From NCBI GenBank assembly GCA_024500155.1, contig CM044865.1, positions 34,241,501-34,305,500 on the forward strand: a stretch of DNA of 64,000 nucleotides, read 5' to 3'. The notes below the pieces were generated by a model. That model made no database searches. It was not told the origin of the DNA and saw nothing but the letters and a program-made list of their open reading frames with translations. The translations under genes and the position numbers were made by a program. The first letter of the stretch is position 1. The number at the start of each line of letters is the position of its first letter. The DNA is from Chenopodium formosanum (lineage: Eukaryota; Streptophyta; Magnoliopsida; Caryophyllales; Amaranthaceae). This document shows positions 57,868 through 64,000 of this stretch, one piece after another.

Positions 57868-60519
57868 GGAGTGCTCATTCTACCCCTTACCATAAAGCCG
57901 AGTGATACCATATTAGCTACCCTCCCTTTCATGCTTGTGTGCTTTTCTTTTGTTTCTTTGCCAGCTTGTAGCTTGGTTTTAGCTTGGGGGGGTAGCTTAT
58001 TTTTAGCTTCAGGGAATATTCTTATGTCTGCTGTGCTTTTTTGGTCTCCCCCTTGCTTCTTTGGTTCACTTTGGCTTTATCTCACACCTGGTGTTTTTCT
58101 CTGCTGATGATTTATGCTGCTGTCTGTTCTCTGCGATAGTATTCTGCATATGCGTCTTGATTCTGTTATATGTCTGTTGATTTCTGCTGCTGATGATATA
58201 TTGATTATCTAGTTCTTTATTTATGTCTTTCTAATGATTGATTGCTCTCTGATTGGCTAATTTTTCTCTCTGCTCTCTAATTCTCTGTCTCTGCTGCTCT
58301 GATCATTTCTGTCACCTATAATGCTGTTTGATTTTGTATGGAAGTTACTAACAATTTTGTTTCTGTATATAGCTTTATTTTTCTCACTTGGTTTATTATC
58401 CTTACTATTGCTCTTGGAGTATCATGACGGTTTGCGTTTGCTTTCTTTCTTACTCTTTCGTATTGCTTGGAATAACCGGTGAGACTTTCTTATTCTTCTT
58501 TATTTCTATTTTATTTTCTTGGATGCATAGTTTAGGATTAGTTTTAGGAAAAGTTAAATGGTTTGAGGATGGATGCTTTTAACACCTATAGTGTTTGGGA
58601 ACATTGACGATGTTGTCATTTGATCATTTGTTTGTCGATAGGGTATTACATGTTTTACTTGCATATTCGTTCCATTCCTTATTTTTATTCTTTTCCTTTA
58701 ACTATGTTTTTCCTTTTCTTTTTTCTTATGTTTTATTTTTCTTTCTTTTTGTTTTTGGTTTTTGGTATGTTTTGAGGCTTTATTTGTCACTTTTTGTTTT
58801 TCTTTGAATTGGACTATATACAACTGATTTTTGCTTTTTAATGAATATCTTTCTAAATGGTATGGGTATGCACGGTTTGAGAATATGCTTGGTTGACTCT
58901 AGGATAGGTGTATGCTAAGGTAGCATGTTCTAGAACTAGGAGGATCATGAAATCGGATTCTACTTGTTTATGGCATGTTGGTATTTGCTTCCTATGGTCG
59001 ATTTGACACCTATAATGAGTTTTTGCTACATCCATGTGAGGTTCATCTTTTTTAAGACTTCTACATATTTTTCATGAGTGGCATAGATCCTTGACTATTG
59101 CGGACCTAATCTTGAATCTTGACTCATAATTCTCAAACACGAGACAAAGCCATCTAGGGAGGACAAAGGCATCTTTTCAGGGTGGTAATTTTTCTTTTTC
59201 TAGGTTTAATTTTCTTCTTTTTAGTTCTTTGGGTTTACATTTGCCTCCTTGCTAACCATTTGAGCCTTTTCCCTTCTTTTCAAGCCACATCTTTAGAATT
59301 TTGAGCCTTTTGTTTCTTTTCCATTTTTGGTTTTTGTGAAGCAAATGGTCAAGTTTTTGGAGTTCGTGGTTTATAAGTATGGATATTGGTTCCTTTTGTA
59401 AGCAAGCTTGTGTTTTGGGATTATTTCGTGAATAATGGCAAATGATTGATGGAAAAAGTCGTCCTAAATGTACAAAGGCAAGGACTTAATAAATGCAAAA
59501 TTGTAAAAGCCGTCCTAAGTTTAAAAGGTGTGGACATTTGCTTTGAAACTTTTGAATATATACTATGAAAAAAAGGAAACAATAAAAAAGTTAAAAATGA
59601 GAAAAATCAAAAATATTTTGATGTGACTTTTTTTCCCTTTTCAAGCATTGAGGACAATGCTTCCTTTTAGTTTGGTGGAGAAGCTTTTATGCTTTTTGTA
59701 TATATGCTATTGGATATAGCTTTGAATAAGCTTGGGGGTGTTAATTTGTTTTTTTTTTTTGTGACTTCTCGGTTTTGGTGTTGAGATTTGGCCAATCTTT
59801 GTTTCATCACCGAGGTGTACAACCAAATTTTAAAATTTTAGCCTACCCCCAACCTTTTGCCTTTACGTTACAACCTTGGGGAAAGACCTTTTGACCTATA
59901 GGTTGAGTTAAATTTCGAAGGAGGGCATTATGATTTAAAGCCTAAAGAGAGGGGATGCATAGTCAAGACGTCGTGTAGCCCAAAAGTATTTCTTTTCCGA
60001 CTCCTTCGAGGAGCTATTGAGATGCTCATTAGAGGGAGATTTGAGATTATAGGAAGAATGTGGTAATATTGAACGGGATGAAGGTGAATTGTGATAACTA
60101 GTTCTCTATGCTTAGCATACTCTATGTTTCAATCAACCTCGGATATCTTGAAACGTACATACCCCTATTTTCTTAAGAAATTTGAAATGTGGTCATTTTG
60201 TAAAGTCCAATTAGTATATGTTTAAATTTTGTTTTACTTTCTTTTACTTTTATTTTTGTGGTTTGCCTCATTTATGTTGGTGGAGAGTTATAGGTTAAGC
60301 TCTTAGGAAACCTTTACGAGGCCATACTCGTCCTTATAGGCGACTTTGGGGTTTAAAGGGCTTGTTGTTGCTAAAAACAACCGTGATTCCTACGAAAGTG
60401 AGTCTTAGTGTATATTCCCGTCTTATGTCTTTCTTTTTCTTTTTGAATAAGTCTTTCATCCTTATTATTTCTTGATTTGTTTTGCTCGAGGACGAGAAAA
60501 AGTTTAGCTTGAGGGAATT
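57868..60519 (+). other. 3' region of a second Athila-like element
   Basis: Colinear with the 3' noncoding region of the first Athila element (15613-18179): shared landmarks include GGAAGTTACTAACAA, GGAGGACAAAGGCA, TTGAGGACAATG, TTTGGTGTTGAGATTTGGCC and AAAACAACCGTGATTCCTAC, ending in a weakened PPT (GAGGGAA) before the LTR. It is cut on the left by the Tat LTR. No coding is supported. Confidence 0.75.
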
Positions 60520-62126
60520 TGATGAGTGTCATTTATGGCACTCATTTGGTTCTTTTTAGGATGAATTTCATGATATTCTATAGCTCTTAGCTTTTACTTA
60601 GCTTTTCCTTGATTTTACTCTTTATTTCTTTTAATTTGCATTTTCTTAGTTGGATTTCTTTCTTTATGCATTTCTTGGTTTATTTTGTTATTTTCTCTTT
60701 TATTTGCTGGTTTTCCTTTATTTTTCAGGTTAAGGTCGTTATCCAAGTTTCTCGAGGCTTCTTCCAAAGTTTGGCATTGATTAGGATGCCTAGTGGTCTC
60801 CATTTGAAGCTCAAGCATGGAGAAGTGCAAGTTCCTAAAGACCTTGAGCTGTGCATTCAAGTCGTGGGGGCATGATTTCTAGTCTTGAACCCGCAAACAT
60901 GGAGTTTAGAAACTGCAAGGTTTCGTGTTTATCAAGAGCATTAAGTGGAACGCACGAGGAGCATCGGAATGATAGGTAAGATGGCTGCCCTGTTCCCAGG
61001 CGCGCGGCTTGGTGGCACGGGTGCGCCTCTCTCGGGAGCGGGCGCGCTTCTCTCGGGTGCGAGCGCACCTGTTCAGGTCCCTGTTCCGTACTTAGATTTG
61101 CACGGCCGCTCTCTCTCTTATAGTCGGCCGCGCCTATTCAAGTTTTTTTGGGGACAATCTAACTATTTTCTCTTAGTTAGTTTTACTAAATGTAGATTTT
61201 CTTTCTATTTTTAGAGAGAGTGGATTTTTTCAGAAATTAGAATAGAATTAGGTTAGATTTTTAAAGAGAGAACTCTAGTTTGTAGAGAGAGAAGTTCTTG
61301 ATTGATGATTGAAGATTGATGATTCCAAGTGTTTTTCTCCATTGAATTGAAGCAAGTTTGTAAGGATTACTTTACGTTAATGCAATCTTAGTTTTGATCT
61401 CAATTTCTTTGTTAATTGTTCAAGTTGATTGATTTTTGAATTGGTATATCTTTTATAAATATGATGATGATGATGATGAATTTGTTTCTTAGTTTAGTTT
61501 TGATGATGATTTCCATGAATAGTGAGTAGTTTTCTTGCTAGGGAAATGGTGAAGCATATATGAGTAATTGATTTATGCTAATTGGGGGAAATTGATGGAG
61601 TTGATGTTGTGATTAAGTTGGTTAATTGATTATGTGCATGTGTGTTCAATTTAGGAGTGATCAACCTAAGTGTCTCATACTAGATTGCATTATGGGTCAC
61701 ATTGATATGGAAAATTGATTTGTGGCTTACATTTGTCGATTGAGTAGGTTTGCTAGTTTCCTAGCTAGAGTCTCTCGTAGTTGGCGCTAGTTTGACCTCT
61801 AGGAGATTAGCCTACCATATTCTCTTGATTGCTTAATCGATTTTCCCTCGCAACACTTGACTTAGTCATCTCCAATCCCAATTAGTTGAATTAATTACGA
61901 GTTTATGTGGATCGATACCTTAGTACTTGATAAGTTTATTTCCATTTCGATTGTTTGATTGGTAGAATAGACACACCTCACCTCATTGCTTCGAAATAGC
62001 TTAACTTTGACTTTAGCGTTCACCTTCCATTCCTAGTGGTTCGACCCTCGACTAACTCTATGCTTGGTATAGGGGTGTGTTGAGATATTATAAATTGTGT
62101 TTTGACCAAGGGTAGATTAGCTTTCA
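60520..62126 (+). repeat. LTR of the second Athila-like element
   Basis: Starts TGATGAGTGTCATTTATGGC like the other two and ends near TTTCA at 62126 (about 1607 bp). It has a GC-rich U3 (about 61000-61075, GGCGCGC, GGGAGCGGGCGCG) whose exact repeat differs from the first element, and downstream landmarks such as GGAGTGATCAACCTA and GGGTAGATTA. The family is the same, the subfamily different. The 3' edge is inferred from length and the CA end. Confidence 0.75.
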
Positions 62127-62518
62127 ACGACCTAGTCTCGCCCTAGATCATGGGTCAGTTGTTCGCCGACTTCATTGTCGAAATGACAAGACCAGTTCCA
62201 CCAGATAATACTGATTAGGTTTGGAAAGTGTACATGGACGGGAGCTCCACTATGAACGGCTGTGGTGTAGGAATTATGAATGAGTCCCCTGAGGAGGATA
62301 AATTTGAGTATACACTACGGTTCAAGTTCCAAGCCACAAACAATGAGGCGGAATATGAAGCCCTGCTAGCCGGCATCCGCATGTGCAAGGCGGCAGGGGC
62401 AACCAAAATTGACGCCTACTATGATTTGTAATTGGTCGTTAGCCAGTACCAAGGTGAGTTTGAAGCCACCCATCCGGTTATGTTCAAATATCTTCAGGCA
62501 GTCAAAGAGGAGACTAGG
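62127..62518 (+). pseudogene. Tat-type second RNase H fragment, plus strand
   Basis: GQLFADFIVEM, then VYMDGSSTMNGCGVGIM, NNEAEYEALLAGI and, past a stop, LVVSQYQGEFEA: an archaeal-like RNase H of a Tat element other than the minus-strand one. TAG at 62217-62219 and TAA at about 62429-62431 interrupt it. It is bounded by the Athila-like LTR on the left and by an LTR start at 62519 on the right. Confidence 0.75.
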
Positions 62519-64000
62519 TGTAGACACCTAAAAATGGCTCCCCAAAACCAAACCCTATGATGAACTACCTTTCACCGCCATTATTGGCCGTGTTGAGTAT
62601 TTATTCTTGGAGTGCTTAAATCCATATTTCTATTTCATAAACAAACCCAATTCCAAGCCCATTTCCCCAAACCATAACTTATTTTCCTTTTTTCGTGTCC
62701 TTTAAAATCATTCATTTCGTGTCCGTTTTATAAAAACATTTATTACAGTTTATTTTGGTCAACAATCTGGGTCCAATGATTGAATATTTGGATGGGGCTT
62801 TAAAAGTTCTTTCCAACGATATATTATAAGCCCAAATCCGAGTTATAACGAATAAGTTATGACCAAAATACTAAATTGAACCCAAACCGAACCTAAGCCC
62901 ACCTTACCTACGACCCAATGATCATGTGGAGGGTCCAAATTATTTAATCCCATTCCTAAACCAATTAGGATTAATTGGAATCTTCTATAAGTTTCTAAAA
63001 GATCTTAATTTTCCTTTTTGAAAAGATAAGATTAAAGAGTTTGAAATTGAATAAAACTCCTCTTTTGAAAATCCTAATTCTATCCGAATTGAAAGACGTT
63101 TAAAGATAGACAAATATTATTTTTGTACCTCATAGTTTTTATCCAAATATTAAATGGATGTATAGCCCTTGAAATTATCTTTCCAATGATATATTATAAT
63201 ATCAATTCCGAGCTATAACGGAAAAGATATGAATAAAATATCAAACTTTATCCAAAACTGACACCGTCCAACTATTTCGGCCATATATTTTATTCTACAA
63301 AATATTTTAATCTGATTCCAATTGGATTAAATAGTATACTTCAACAAATTTCCAACTATATATTATTTATCATATACAGATTTCTGGATCAAAAGATATG
63401 ATAAAAACAAAAACAGCAAAAACTGTTGTCTATAGCAAGAGTATTATTCCAATTCGAATTCTTATATTTTCTTAATTCTTCAACCCTTCTTTTTCCTTAT
63501 AAATAGAGGTCATATCTCCCCTTTTATAATAATCAACAATCTTGATCACAAAATAATTCTCTTCTCCCTCTTTATCGTAAACACTAGCCTCCCTATTCTT
63601 CAATAATACTTCTCCTAAGCACTTCAAGGAGTCCATACAATACCCAAAGTTCTATACTTAAACCAAGGCGTGAAAGGTATAATTAACTGAGGGTTTGGAC
63701 CAAATCAACTATAATTTAATTTAATTATTTTAATTTGATTTATATTTATTGAAGTTACTAACGGTTTATTTATGATGTAGCAATTCAAGGAAACGCGAAA
63801 AGTGAGTAATGAATTCACTTAATTACTCTTATCATTTTATATTGCTAGTATCATGATTAGGGTTATTATTATTATTTGATTTGACTAACGCTATTATTGT
63901 TGAATTGCTTCCGGTATTAATGTTAATTCTGTTATTGTTATTTTTTATCACCATATTGCATGTTTAAAGGGAATATGTAATTGAAAATCACGCCTAATAA
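62519..64000 (+). repeat. Tat-type LTR, plus strand, running off the window
   Basis: Starts TGTAGACACC and resembles the reverse complement of 57867 downward over several hundred bases, including CTTTCCAACGATA and AACGAATAAGTTATG. It has TATAAATA at 63498-63505 and an AT-rich 3' part that reaches the end of the window, so it may be a solo LTR or the 5' LTR of another element inserted into the RNase H fragment. Confidence 0.75.

Overview
The window is nuclear DNA from a flowering plant, most likely a eudicot, and consists almost entirely of nested, decayed transposable elements. I base this on plant-specific element lineages (Athila-type and Tat-type Ty3/gypsy with tRNA-Asp-like and tRNA-Arg-like primer sites, Ty1/copia with a tRNA-iMet-like primer site, and a CACTA DNA transposon), GT-AG introns, a plant mobile domain gene and pieces of a plant plasma-membrane H+-ATPase gene. 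I cannot name the species. No tRNA, rRNA, CRISPR array or prokaryotic operon is visible.

Layout. (1) 468-2653: a seven-exon plant mobile domain gene, regular in structure but broken by three in-frame stops. (2) 3380-5006: a two-exon gene of a second PMD-like family (I use DUF7745-like as a working label) with three stops, running straight into the next element. (3) 5007-19782: a structurally complete Athila-type Ty3/gypsy element on the + strand (LTR, PBS, gag, protease, RT/RNase H, integrase, an Athila ORF-1-type gene in the env position, long 3' region, PPT, LTR). All its reading frames are damaged and its two flanks do not match. (4) 19783-57867: a Tat-lineage Ty3/gypsy element on the - strand (5' LTR 55950-57867, leader, gag, protease, RT, RNase H, second RNase H, integrase), with a plus-strand DUF7745-like gene downstream of its integrase. 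(5) A copia element inserted into the Tat integrase gene (target duplication ATCCG at 22070-22074, repeated at 36037-36041 and 48139-48143), so Tat sequence resumes on both sides. (6) A CACTA element (37727-41593) carrying H+-ATPase exons and ending in arrays of TTTGCGTCGCTC hairpins. It lies between two nearly identical tandem copies of about 11.2 kb (about 26532-37726 and 38634-49832, offset about 12.1 kb), each made of CACTA interior, copia 5' half and Tat pol. (7) 57868-62126: 3' region and LTR of a second Athila-like element. (8) 62127-62518: a plus-strand RNase H remnant. (9) 62519-64000: the start of a Tat-type LTR in the opposite orientation to the one ending at 57867.

The parts do not form one functional pathway; each element once carried its own replication genes. 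The order of events readable from the junctions is: Tat inserted beside or into an Athila-like remnant; copia inserted into Tat; CACTA arrived and the copia/Tat segment was tandemly duplicated with CACTA at the junction; further deletion occurred at a 4-bp microhomology. The most interesting material is this CACTA-centred rearrangement with a captured ion-pump gene, the antisense host-like gene in Tat, and a GC-rich module shared by the Athila LTR and the spacer before its env-position gene. An assembly artefact remains a live alternative for the tandem duplication.
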